A stretch of 64,000 nt of DNA from Deltaproteobacteria bacterium (lineage in GTDB: Bacteria > Myxococcota_A > Polyangia > Haliangiales > JADYYK01): assembly GCA_020853705.1 (NCBI GenBank), contig JADYYK010000014.1, positions 1 through 64,000 on the forward strand, given 5' to 3'. A program made the translations under genes and the position numbers. The notes below the pieces were generated by a model, which saw nothing but the letters and a program-made list of their open reading frames with translations, was not told where the DNA came from and did no database searches. This document shows, in pieces, positions 1 to 7,573 of the stretch (position 1 is the first letter of the stretch; the number at the start of each line of letters is the position of its first letter).

Positions 1-541
1 CGCAGTCGGCGCCGGTCGCGAGCAGGGCGCGCACGCTGTCGGCCACCGGGGCCAGCTGCCCGGTCAGCTGCTCGAGCGGGACGCCATCGACCCCGGCGTC
101 GCTGCGGGCCGACAGCGCCACGAAGGCCTGCCCGCGCAGCGTGGCATGCACCATCGAGCGCACATAGTCGTTGGCGTCCTGGCTGCCCATGATGAGCTCG
201 AGCTCGAAGCCGACCAGGCGCGCGCTGACCCCATGCGCGGCGACGATGGCCGGCCCGACCTCGGGGTCGCCCTCCACGGTCCAGTCACCGAAGGCGCGCG
301 TCGGATCGGCGCCGCCGGCCACCGCCGAGAAGCCCGCTTCCAGGCGGGCGCCCAGCGGCACCAGGGCCGCGAACACCCCGGGCGGCACCTTGCCCTCCGC
401 CGCGCCGGCCGCACCGGCACCCGCACCACCCGATCCGTCGCCGCCGCCCCCCTGCCCCGCCTGGCGCCCCTTCTTCTCACACCCCAGGCCCAGCAGCAGC
501 CCCACCAGCACTCCCAGCACGACCCCGCGCTGAACCGTCAT
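1..541 (-). CDS. Putative lipoprotein, 3' end cut by window edge
   Basis: The gene runs off the left edge, so only the N-terminal 180 codons are visible. The ATG at 541 opens a signal peptide ending in a lipobox (LGLGC, Cys21), followed by a Gly/Ala-rich linker (about residues 28-48) and a globular region beginning KVPPGVFAALVPLG. The visible part contains a stretch FELELIMGSQDAND and no motif I recognise. The ATG is preceded by GGGAG at a suitable distance (ggagcaagccgg). It lies 75 bases downstream of another small lipoprotein on the same strand and may be the tail of the glnD-hydrolase-lipoprotein run. Export and lipidation are predicted from the lipobox; function is unknown. Confidence 0.75.
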   Translation of the reverse strand, partial: MTVQRGVVLGVLVGLLLGLGCEKKGRQAGQGGGGDGSGGAGAGAAGAAEGKVPPGVFAALVPLGARLEAGFSAVAGGADPTRAFGDWTVEGDPEVGPAIVAAHGVSARLVGFELELIMGSQDANDYVRSMVHATLRGQAFVALSARSDAGVDGVPLEQLTGQLAPVADSVRALLATGADC

Positions 542-616
542 CCGGCTTGCTCCCGTGTCTTCCCGCAGGTCCTCGGCCCGTCGCGCTCGCCGCGCACCCG
601 GAGCCCACGCCAAGCG

Positions 617-1009
617 CTACTCGCAGGGGCCGCGGTGCGTGAACGGCGCCGGGGGGCACGAGCCCGAGCCCGAGATGGTCTTGCCGTCACAGCCGCAATA
701 CTCGACGAGATCCTTCGTGCAGGCGCGATCCGGCGTGCAGCGCCGCGCCGCCGGGCCGCAGCCCTCGAACGACCCGCACACCTCGCCCGCGCCGCAGTCG
801 GCGTTGCTCGCGCACACCACCGGGTCGGCCGGGTCCGGCGCCGGCGACTCCGAGGGTGACGGCGTCGGGGTGGGCTCGGTCGACACCACCGGCGTTGGCG
901 ACGGGCTGACCGCGCCGCTGCCCGAGCCGGCCGGCTGCTTGCCACAGGGCCCGCAGCCCGCCAGCACGAACCCCAGGACCACGGCCGACAGCATCAGCAG
1001 CTTGTGCAT
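617..1009 (-). CDS. Small cysteine-rich lipoprotein
   Basis: The 130-residue product has a signal peptide with lipobox LAGC (Cys19). A Ser/Pro/Thr-rich spacer follows (about residues 25-60). The C-terminal domain holds some ten cysteines in short spacings, with CASNADC, CGSFEGC and CGCDGKT segments; the last resembles the core of Kazal-like and related secreted Cys-rich domains common in myxobacteria. It is probably a surface lipoprotein held by disulfides. A TAGCGT hexamer ends exactly six bases before the ATG and there is no Shine-Dalgarno, so it may be leaderless. It lies 12 bases downstream of the hydrolase gene. Its role is unknown; the Kazal similarity is only suggestive. Confidence 0.85.
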   Translation of the reverse strand: MHKLLMLSAVVLGFVLAGCGPCGKQPAGSGSGAVSPSPTPVVSTEPTPTPSPSESPAPDPADPVVCASNADCGAGEVCGSFEGCGPAARRCTPDRACTKDLVEYCGCDGKTISGSGSCPPAPFTHRGPCE

Positions 1010-1015
1010 GCGCGG

Positions 1016-1021
1016 ACGCTA
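1016..1021 (-). promoter_or_regulatory. TAGCGT -10-like box for leaderless gene 617-1009
   Basis: TAGCGT on the minus strand, followed by six bases and then ATG 1009. It fits the window-wide TANNNT-N6-start pattern. No -35 is visible. Confidence 0.4.
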
Positions 1022-2119
1022 CTACAGCACGCCGGTGTCCACCAGCAGCCGACGCACGGCCCGGAAGCCGGCGCCGCGTCCGACCTGGGCCAGGTGGCCG
1101 CCCGGGAACCAGTGGATGGCGCAGCCGTCCCAGTGCACACGCAGCCGCTCGGCGTGGTCGGGCGGACAGATCCGGTCGCCCTCGCCGGCCACGATCAGCC
1201 TGCGCGCCGCTGCCACCCTGGGCGGGCGCGCCAGCGGCGAGTGCACGCGGAACAGCGCCTCCAGGTGGTGCTTCTGCACCCCGGCCTCCTCGGCCCGCTT
1301 GCGCGCGGGCGAGGACTCGCCGTGGCGCCACAGCAGATCGGCGAAGTCGACCGCCGGGATCATGGGCACCGCGAAGGCCAGCCGGTCGTCCAGGGTCGAC
1401 ACCAGCGCCGTGGTGTAGCCGCCCAGCGACATGCCGGCGACGCCGACCGCGGGCGCGCCGCGCGACAGCAGCCAGCCGGTCAGCGCGCGCACGTCGCTGA
1501 CCGCCTGCGCGAAGGCCTCGTTGGTGCGCATGACGTGGGGGCTCGGGAAGGCGCCCGCCGGCATCCCGGGCGGCACCCGCCGGCCGTGGAACGGCAGCTG
1601 CAGCAGCACCACGTCGAGGCCGATGCGGGTCAGCCAGCGCACCGCGAAGGCGCGCTCCTCGATCCAGTAGTTCCCGCCGCCCCAGCCGTGCAGCAAGATC
1701 GCGGTCGGGCGCGGCGTGCGCGTGCGCCACATGCGGCCGTGCACGGTGTGGACCTCGCGCAGGGCCAGGTACTCGTCGCGATACGGCGCGTGGTACGGCA
1801 CGAAGGCCGACCGGAAGGCCAGGTCGACGACCTCGGTCCCGGCGCCGGCGTCGCGCGACTCCACGCGCTGCTCGACCGCGGGCGCGCCGGGCGGCACGAA
1901 GTAGCGCTCCGGCTCGGCGAGCAGGCGCGGATCGCCATACACCGCGATCATGGCGTCGATCTGGGCGCGGCGATCCTCGGGCCCGCGCCGCGGCTTGCCG
2001 CGCGAGAAGGCCCGCGTCATGGCCTGCATGGCGACCGAGTCGACCACCCCGGCCAGCCGCCCCATGGCGCGCCGCGCGGCGGCCCCGACGCCGGTCTGCG
2101 CGGGTCCTCGCGGCTTCAT
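1022..2119 (-). CDS. Alpha/beta hydrolase, ABHD18-like
   Basis: A 365-residue hydrolase. Residues about 155-165 carry the oxyanion-hole type motif HGWGGG, and the nucleophile elbow is GMSLGG, giving the catalytic Ser. A GEGDRICPPDH segment near the C-terminus fits the acid-residue loop, and HWFPGGH supplies the likely catalytic His. The arrangement LLQLPFHGRR, then NEAFAQAVSDVRALTGWL, then GMSLGGY matches bacterial relatives of ABHD18 (DUF2048), whose substrates are unknown. No signal peptide, so it is probably cytoplasmic. The start ATG overlaps the glnD stop (ATGA), indicating translational coupling, although a functional link to nitrogen sensing is not obvious. The fold is secure; the subfamily name is an inference. 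Confidence 0.9.
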   Translation of the reverse strand: MKPRGPAQTGVGAAARRAMGRLAGVVDSVAMQAMTRAFSRGKPRRGPEDRRAQIDAMIAVYGDPRLLAEPERYFVPPGAPAVEQRVESRDAGAGTEVVDLAFRSAFVPYHAPYRDEYLALREVHTVHGRMWRTRTPRPTAILLHGWGGGNYWIEERAFAVRWLTRIGLDVVLLQLPFHGRRVPPGMPAGAFPSPHVMRTNEAFAQAVSDVRALTGWLLSRGAPAVGVAGMSLGGYTTALVSTLDDRLAFAVPMIPAVDFADLLWRHGESSPARKRAEEAGVQKHHLEALFRVHSPLARPPRVAAARRLIVAGEGDRICPPDHAERLRVHWDGCAIHWFPGGHLAQVGRGAGFRAVRRLLVDTGVL

Positions 2120-4872
2120 TTCGACCCTCCTCCCGAGCCGCCGACCTCGGCCAGCGCCAGGGTCAGCGCCTGGCTGACCTCGCGGATGCGCGCCTCGTCG
2201 GTCAGCCGGCCGCCGGTGACGCGATCGCGCACGTAGAACACGTCGGCCACGCGGTCGGCCTCGGTGGCCACCTTGGACAGCGCGATGTCGAGGTTCTGCT
2301 GGAACAGCGTGCGCGTGATGGCGTACAGCACGCCGAGTCGATCGTGGGTGTACACGTCGATCACCGAGTACTCGCGCGAGACCTCGTTGTCGACCTCGAT
2401 CTCGGTGGCCACCCGCGGGGTCACCCGCGGACGCAGCCCGGTGGCCTCGCGCCTGGCGGCCGCCGCGACCAGCTCCTCGACGTCGGCACCGCCAGCCAGC
2501 ACCGCGGCCAGGTCGGCCTCGACCTTGGCCCAGCGCGCCGGGTCGGTGATGGCGCGGCCGTAGCGGTCGCGCACGCCGAACACGTCGATGGCCTCGGGAT
2601 CCTCGCCCGGCGCCAGCGGCGCGCGCGAGCTCACCTGTGCGCCCACGATGTCGACCCGCGCCGCCAGCAGCACACCGGTCACCTTGGCCAGGAGGCCTGG
2701 CACGTCGGCCGCGGCCACCGACAGCTCGGAGTAGCCGCGGCGCGCGCGGTGCTTGACCTCGAGCAGCACCGCCGCCCCGCGCTCGCGCCGGCGTCGGGCC
2801 AGCCGGATGTGGCGCGCGATGCTGCGCGGCGAGTTGGCGGTGAAGTAGCGATCGGTCAGCCCGGTCAGCTCGGGCGAGGTCGCCAGCGCCGGCTCGTCGA
2901 GCAGCTCGGCGACGCGCTGCCGGCGCGCCGCCACCAGCGGGCCGCGGCCCTCGCCCAGCAGATCGGGCCCGCGCCGCATGAAGGTCAGCGTCTTGACGTA
3001 GAGCTCGCGCAGCAGGCGGTCCTTCCACTCCGACAGGTTGCCCGGCGCCACCATCGACATGTCGGCCAGCGTCAGCAGATACAGCTGGCGCAGCGTCTCC
3101 TCGTCGCCCATCTCGGCGGCGAAGTTCGCGATCATGGCGACGTCGTGCATGTCGCGGCGCTGTGACAGGTGCGCCATCACCAGGTGCTGGCGGACCAGGA
3201 ACTCGGTCTGTGCCAGCTCGCGCTCGCCCATGCCCAGGCGGGTGCCGATGGTGCGGCACAGCTGGGCGCCCTTCTCGGAGTGGCCCTTGCCCAGCGGCTT
3301 GCCGACGTCGTGCAGCAGCGTCCCCAGGTACAGCGGCAGCGCCGCGCCGGCGGCGGCGATGGCGACGATGGCGGCGGTGGCCTGCGGCTGCTCCTTGCCG
3401 AGCTCGCCGCGCGCCAGCTCCTTGAGGCGCGCCACCGCGTACAGCTGGTGCTGGTCGACGGTGAACACATGGTAGAGGTCGTGCTGCACGCGCCCGGTGC
3501 ACGGCGAGAACTCCGGCATCACCAGGTTGAGCAGGCCGAGCTCGTGGATCTCCTCCAGCACGCTGGGCTGCTTGGGATCGCGCTTGACCTCGGGATCGGT
3601 GAGCAGGGCCAGGAAGTGGCGCGCCGCCTCGGGATCGCCGGTCAGGCCGGCGCCGCCGCGCGCCGCCAGCTCGGCGGCGACCTCGGCGATGACCTCCTTG
3701 GTGTGGCCGTAGATGGGCAGCTTCTCGGCCAGCGCGACGCGGAACAGACGCAGCATCTCGCTGGGGCGATCCCGGAACAGCTGCGGATCGGCCACCGACA
3801 GCTGGCCGTTCCACAGCGTGAAGGTGGCGTCGACGCGGCGGATCGACGGCTTGCGCTGGCGCGACACCAGGGCGCGATCGAGCAGCCGCTCGGTCTCGTG
3901 CACGACCGCGCGGGCGTGCAGGTAGTAGGCGCGCATCAGCGCCTCGACCTCGCGCGCCACCGCGGGGCGCACATCCATGTGCAGCTCGGGCGCGGTCGGG
4001 CGCGCCTCGGGATCGGGGTAGAAGCTGGGCGCGATGTGCTCCTGCAGCTCGAACAGCAGCTGATCCTGGCGTCGCTTGACCGCCAGGTGCAGCGCCGCGC
4101 GCACCCCCAGCATGAAGTCGCGCGCCGCGCACAGCGCGTTGACCTGGCGCACCGTCGCGGCGCCGATGGTCAACAGATCGGGGAAGTCACGCACCCGCCA
4201 GCGCGCGCGCGCCGCCCACAGCCCGGTGGCCAGATCGCGCAGGCCGCCGCGGCCGTGCTTGAGGTTGGGCTCGAGCAGGAACAGGGCGTCGCCGAACTTG
4301 GCGTGGCGATCCGACAGCTCGGTGCGCAGCCGGGCCACGAACTCGTTGGCGTCGTGCGGCGCGATGGAGCGCAGGATCTCGTGCTCCAGGGTGTCGACCA
4401 GGCCGCGGTCACCGGCCAGCCAGCGCACGTCGAGCAGCGCGGTCGCGGTGGCCAGGTCGGTCCTGGCCAGCGCCACCGCGTCGGACACCGCGCGCACGGC
4501 GTGGCCACACTCCAGCTTGAGGTCCCACAGCGGGTACAGCAGCGCCTCGCTGAGCCTCTTGACCTCGGGATCGCTGGGCCGGTCGGTCACCACCAGCAGA
4601 TCCAGGTCCGACGACGGCGACAGCTCGCGCCGGCCATAGCCGCCGGTGACCGCGATGCCGACCTTGGCCTTGCGCGGGGCGTGCTGCGCCAGGGTGCGCT
4701 CCAGCAGCGGCGCCAGGGTGGCGTCCATGGTGTCCGACCAGGCCCGGGCCAGCGCGAAGCCGCGCGGCGGCCCTCCCGCGGCCTCGAGAGCGCCGGCCAG
4801 CTGCCGGCGCGCCGTGGTCAGCGCCTCGAAGACCGCGCTGGTGGGTGGGGCGCCAGGGACCGGGGCTGCCAT
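2116..4872 (-). CDS. glnD: Bifunctional uridylyltransferase/uridylyl-removing enzyme GlnD
   Basis: GlnD senses glutamine and controls PII by uridylylation and de-uridylylation. The 918-residue product is of normal length and has all the family parts in order. A nucleotidyltransferase core with GGYGRRELSPSSDLDLLVV lies near residues 77-96; the DLDL pair binds metal. An HD hydrolase domain with HDVGKPLGKGH lies near 520. Two ACT domains follow at about 710-770 and 830-900. ATG 4872 was chosen over the TTG at 4878 because TACCTT then lies eight bases upstream, with a TTGTCA -35 seventeen bases further. The gene is divergent from the acidic-protein gene, and the two promoters share their -35 region. 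No PII or glutamine synthetase gene lies in the window. Confidence 0.96.
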   Translation of the reverse strand: MAAPVPGAPPTSAVFEALTTARRQLAGALEAAGGPPRGFALARAWSDTMDATLAPLLERTLAQHAPRKAKVGIAVTGGYGRRELSPSSDLDLLVVTDRPSDPEVKRLSEALLYPLWDLKLECGHAVRAVSDAVALARTDLATATALLDVRWLAGDRGLVDTLEHEILRSIAPHDANEFVARLRTELSDRHAKFGDALFLLEPNLKHGRGGLRDLATGLWAARARWRVRDFPDLLTIGAATVRQVNALCAARDFMLGVRAALHLAVKRRQDQLLFELQEHIAPSFYPDPEARPTAPELHMDVRPAVAREVEALMRAYYLHARAVVHETERLLDRALVSRQRKPSIRRVDATFTLWNGQLSVADPQLFRDRPSEMLRLFRVALAEKLPIYGHTKEVIAEVAAELAARGGAGLTGDPEAARHFLALLTDPEVKRDPKQPSVLEEIHELGLLNLVMPEFSPCTGRVQHDLYHVFTVDQHQLYAVARLKELARGELGKEQPQATAAIVAIAAAGAALPLYLGTLLHDVGKPLGKGHSEKGAQLCRTIGTRLGMGERELAQTEFLVRQHLVMAHLSQRRDMHDVAMIANFAAEMGDEETLRQLYLLTLADMSMVAPGNLSEWKDRLLRELYVKTLTFMRRGPDLLGEGRGPLVAARRQRVAELLDEPALATSPELTGLTDRYFTANSPRSIARHIRLARRRRERGAAVLLEVKHRARRGYSELSVAAADVPGLLAKVTGVLLAARVDIVGAQVSSRAPLAPGEDPEAIDVFGVRDRYGRAITDPARWAKVEADLAAVLAGGADVEELVAAAARREATGLRPRVTPRVATEIEVDNEVSREYSVIDVYTHDRLGVLYAITRTLFQQNLDIALSKVATEADRVADVFYVRDRVTGGRLTDEARIREVSQALTLALAEVGGSGGGSK

Positions 4873-4880
4873 GCCCAATC

Positions 4881-4909
4881 AAGGTAGGGTGAGCCGCGCG
4901 CGTTGACAA
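4881..4909 (-). promoter_or_regulatory. glnD promoter, sigma70 type
   Basis: On the minus strand TTGTCA (4904-4909) and TACCTT (4881-4886) are separated by 17 bases, and ATG 4872 follows eight bases after the -10, so the transcript would be leaderless or nearly so. The -35 occupies the same bases as the TTGACA of the divergent promoter. Confidence 0.6.
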
Positions 4910-4932
4910 CCCTTGCGCCAAGATTCTAGTTT
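4903..4932 (+). promoter_or_regulatory. Promoter of acidic-protein gene
   Basis: TTGACA (4903-4908) and TAGTTT (4927-4932) with an 18-base spacer. A 5' leader of about 25 bases holds GGAGG (4946-4950) before ATG 4962. It is a consensus -35 in a very GC-rich genome, and it overlaps the divergent glnD -35. Confidence 0.65.
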
Positions 4933-4961
4933 CGTCGGGTCCCCTCGGAGGACACACGAAA

Positions 4962-5489
4962 ATGGCCAGCATCGAGATCGCACCGCTATCGGATCGACTG
5001 ACTGACGAAGAGATCGAGGAGCTGGGTGGGGCCCTGGCGGCCGCGTCGGCGCCCAAGCTCCCCAAGGGAGATGACGGCGTCAAGAAGGTGCTCAGCGCAG
5101 GGCTCGACGAGGACACCCTGACCGAGTTCATGGATCGCCTGGAGGCGCACGAGATCGCCTGTGACATCTACCTGCCCATCGAGTTCGAGGGCCGCGTCGA
5201 GGTCGGCGATCTACGCGCCGGCAGCGTGGTCACCCTGATGGAGACGCTGGCCGAGCTCAAGGACGACTTCAACCTCGAGACTGACGACGACGAGGACGAG
5301 GACGAAGAAGACGACGGCGACGACGACGAGGAGGACGAGGACGACGACGACGAGGAGGACGACGACGACGATGACGACGACTCGGTCGCCGCCCTCATCG
5401 AGCGTCGCCTGCAGGCGCTCTGGAAGGTGTTCTCGGCTGGCGCCAAGCGGGCCCTCGAGCGCAAGATCCCCCTGCACGTCCGGATGTAG
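4962..5489 (+). CDS. Acidic protein with Asp/Glu tract, function unknown
   Basis: This 175-residue cytoplasmic protein has an N-terminal region of mixed helices (about 1-105), an almost pure Asp/Glu tract (about 108-141) and a basic C-terminal segment (ALWKVFSAGAKRALERK). The acidic run next to a basic tail suggests binding to a basic partner or an intramolecular clamp, as in acidic chaperones or RNA polymerase delta-like proteins. No domain is recognised, so this is only speculation. It has one of the best expression signals in the window: a TTGACA promoter and a GGAGG ribosome-binding site. A strong hairpin follows about 50 bases after the stop. The codons of the tract are GAC/GAG/GAT repeats, so its length could vary by slippage without frameshift. 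Confidence 0.85.
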   Translation: MASIEIAPLSDRLTDEEIEELGGALAAASAPKLPKGDDGVKKVLSAGLDEDTLTEFMDRLEAHEIACDIYLPIEFEGRVEVGDLRAGSVVTLMETLAELKDDFNLETDDDEDEDEEDDGDDDEEDEDDDDEEDDDDDDDDSVAALIERRLQALWKVFSAGAKRALERKIPLHVRM

Positions 5490-5539
5490 GCGGAGCCAGG
5501 GAGCCGGAAGCGGACACAAAGCCGGATACGGAGCCGGAC

Positions 5540-5570
5540 ACTGCTGGGCCAGCCGGGCTGGCCCAGCAGT
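5540..5570 (+). terminator. Strong 14-bp hairpin, terminator-like
   Basis: The 14-base arms starting ACTGCTGGGCC pair perfectly around a CGG loop. It lies 50 bases after the acidic gene and ends two bases before the TAGCAT box of tamA. There is no T-run, so Rho-independent termination is not assured. It may instead insulate or modulate tamA. Confidence 0.5.
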
Positions 5571-5572
5571 GC

Positions 5573-5578
5573 TAGCAT
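5573..5578 (+). promoter_or_regulatory. TAGCAT -10-like box for tamA
   Basis: TAGCAT is followed by six bases and ATG 5585, with no Shine-Dalgarno. This spacing favours ATG 5585 over the GTG at 5582. Confidence 0.4.
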
Positions 5579-5584
5579 CTCGTG

Positions 5585-7573
5585 ATGCACTCGGGCCGAG
5601 CCGCAGCGCTGCTCGCCGCGCTGGTCGTCGCGGCGCTGGCGGGGTGCGTGCAGCAGCCCACGCTGCGCCTGGCCACCGCCGGGTCGGAGCGCCCTCGTCC
5701 GCTGTGGGAGCTGCACTTCGAGGGCAACCGCCGCTTCTCCGACGCCACCCTGCGCAGCAAGCTGGCCTCCGAGGTCAGCGACTACCGGACCATCCGCTAC
5801 TTCGACCCCGACACCCTGGCCGACGACCAGCGCCGCATCGTCGCGCTGTACCGGGCCCACGGCTATTACTCGACCCGGGTCACCGACGTGCGCTACTTCG
5901 AGTGGCAGGGCGGCCAGCTGGTGGTCGTGATGCAGATCGACGAGGGCCCGGTGACCCGGGTGCGCAGCGTCGAGGTCACCGGCATGCCCGCCGGGCTGAC
6001 GGCGCGGCTGCCGCTGGCGAAGGGTGACGCCATGGAGCACCAGCGCTACCTCGACGGCAAGGACCGCCTGGGGCGCCGCCTGCGCCTGTCGGGCTATGCC
6101 CACGCCGAGGTCACCGGCGAGGTCGTGGTCGATCCCGGCACGCTGACGGCTGACATCAAGGTCACCGTCAAGCCGGGCGCGCTGTCCGAGTTCGGCCCCA
6201 TCGCGGTCGGCGCGCCCAAGGACGAGAGGCCGCTGGCCAAGGACGACGCCGCGGTGGTGCGCAACCTGCTGACCTTCAAGAAGGGCCGCCGTTACAGCGA
6301 GGACGAGCTCGAGGAGACCAAGAATCGCCTCTACGAGACCGGCGCCTTCGAGCAGGTCGAGGTCGACCCCGATCTGTCGGGCGGCGGTCGCGTGGTCCCG
6401 GTCGACGTCAAGGTCACGCTGGGGCGGCCGCGCCAGCTGCGCTTCGGCGTCGGCGTCGGCTCCGACCGCAACCAGCAGGAGACCCGCGGCTCGGTCAGCT
6501 GGCTCAACCGCAACTTCCACGGCGGGCTGCGCTCGCTGGAGCTGACCGGGCGGCTGGCCTACGCCTGGCTGCCCACGGTGGTCGCGCCCGACGTGCACGG
6601 CGTGGTCGCCAGCGCCGGGGCGCGGGCCATCGAGCCGGCGCGCACGCGGGCGCTGCTCGACTTCAGCCAGGGCCTCAGCGCCGACACCCAGCTGGTCGAT
6701 GAGTACCGCTCGTTCGGGGCCAAGCCCGACCTCGGGGTGGCGCGGCGCTGGGTGCGCTTCCGGCGCAAGGTCACGGTGGGGCTGTCCTACAGCGCCGAGG
6801 TGCGCGGCTTCGACTTCTTCAAGGCGGTGCCGGCGCAGCTGGCGCTCGAGGTCGGGGTCGAGGACCGCTTCCTGCTGTCGTACTTCGAGCCGTCGCTGGT
6901 GCTCGACACCCGCAACGATCCGCTGGACCCGACCCGCGGCGTGTACCTGGCGCTGACCACGGATCACTCGGTCAGCGGCAGCTACCGCTTCGACCGCTTC
7001 GTGCCCGAGCTGCGCACCTACCTGCCGGTGCTGGGCGCGGGCGGGCGCTGGCTGACGGTGGCCGGGCGCGCGCGCGTCGGCCTCATCCGGCCGCGCTACA
7101 CCGGCGAGACGGTGCACGTGTCACAGCGCTTCTTCGCCGGCGGGGCGTCGAGCCATCGCGGCTTCGGCTTTCGCCACATGTCGCCGCGCTGCTACATCCC
7201 CGACAGCGACTCGTCGCAGTGCACCGACACGCCGATCGGGCCGTCGGAGACCTTCCTCATCGGTGGCCAGACCCTGCTGGAGTCGTCCTTCGAGCTGCGC
7301 ACCACGCCGTGGCGCTTCCTGCTCGGTGGCACCCCGGCGGGCTTCGGCGGCGTGGTCTTCCTGGACGCCGGGCGGGTCGGCGCGCCCGATGACAGCGCCA
7401 GCGACTTCACCTTGCAGAAGCTCGAGCTGGCGCTGGGCTGGGGGCTGCGCTTCGACACCATCGCTGGGCCGCTGCGCCTGGACGTCGGCTATCGCGTCGG
7501 CGACAAGAACAAGAATGGCCTGGGCACCGAACCGCCGGTCGCGGTGCACCTCAGCTTCGGGCAGGCGTTCTGA
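5585..7573 (+). CDS. tamA: Omp85-family outer-membrane protein (TamA-like) with lipobox
   Basis: A 662-residue BamA/TamA superfamily protein. After a signal sequence ending LAGC come POTRA-like segments: about 40-115, with FEGNRRFSDATL and a YRAHGYYSTRV turn; about 118-200; and about 205-285, with GRRYSEDELEETKNRLYETGAF. A C-terminal 16-strand-type barrel follows. HRGFGFR near residue 525 corresponds to the conserved (V/I)RG(F/Y) motif of lid loop 6. It would sit in the outer membrane and cooperate with TamB in inserting beta-barrel proteins or moving phospholipid. Its stop overlaps the tamB start by one base (TGATG). The lipobox is unusual for TamA or BamA and suggests N-terminal lipidation. 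ATG 5585 is preferred over GTG 5582. Confidence 0.92.
   Translation: MHSGRAAALLAALVVAALAGCVQQPTLRLATAGSERPRPLWELHFEGNRRFSDATLRSKLASEVSDYRTIRYFDPDTLADDQRRIVALYRAHGYYSTRVTDVRYFEWQGGQLVVVMQIDEGPVTRVRSVEVTGMPAGLTARLPLAKGDAMEHQRYLDGKDRLGRRLRLSGYAHAEVTGEVVVDPGTLTADIKVTVKPGALSEFGPIAVGAPKDERPLAKDDAAVVRNLLTFKKGRRYSEDELEETKNRLYETGAFEQVEVDPDLSGGGRVVPVDVKVTLGRPRQLRFGVGVGSDRNQQETRGSVSWLNRNFHGGLRSLELTGRLAYAWLPTVVAPDVHGVVASAGARAIEPARTRALLDFSQGLSADTQLVDEYRSFGAKPDLGVARRWVRFRRKVTVGLSYSAEVRGFDFFKAVPAQLALEVGVEDRFLLSYFEPSLVLDTRNDPLDPTRGVYLALTTDHSVSGSYRFDRFVPELRTYLPVLGAGGRWLTVAGRARVGLIRPRYTGETVHVSQRFFAGGASSHRGFGFRHMSPRCYIPDSDSSQCTDTPIGPSETFLIGGQTLLESSFELRTTPWRFLLGGTPAGFGGVVFLDAGRVGAPDDSASDFTLQKLELALGWGLRFDTIAGPLRLDVGYRVGDKNKNGLGTEPPVAVHLSFGQAF

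Noticed and set aside
2120..4132. Long minus-strand frame continuous with the alpha/beta hydrolase
   Set aside because: It overlaps glnD in another frame and is Arg/Ala-rich noise; the hydrolase starts at 2119 with its own ATG overlapping the glnD stop.
5168..7117. Minus-strand frame with a long poly-Ser run
   Set aside because: The Ser run is the reverse reading of the Asp/Glu codon repeats of the acidic protein, and the rest is antisense to tamA.
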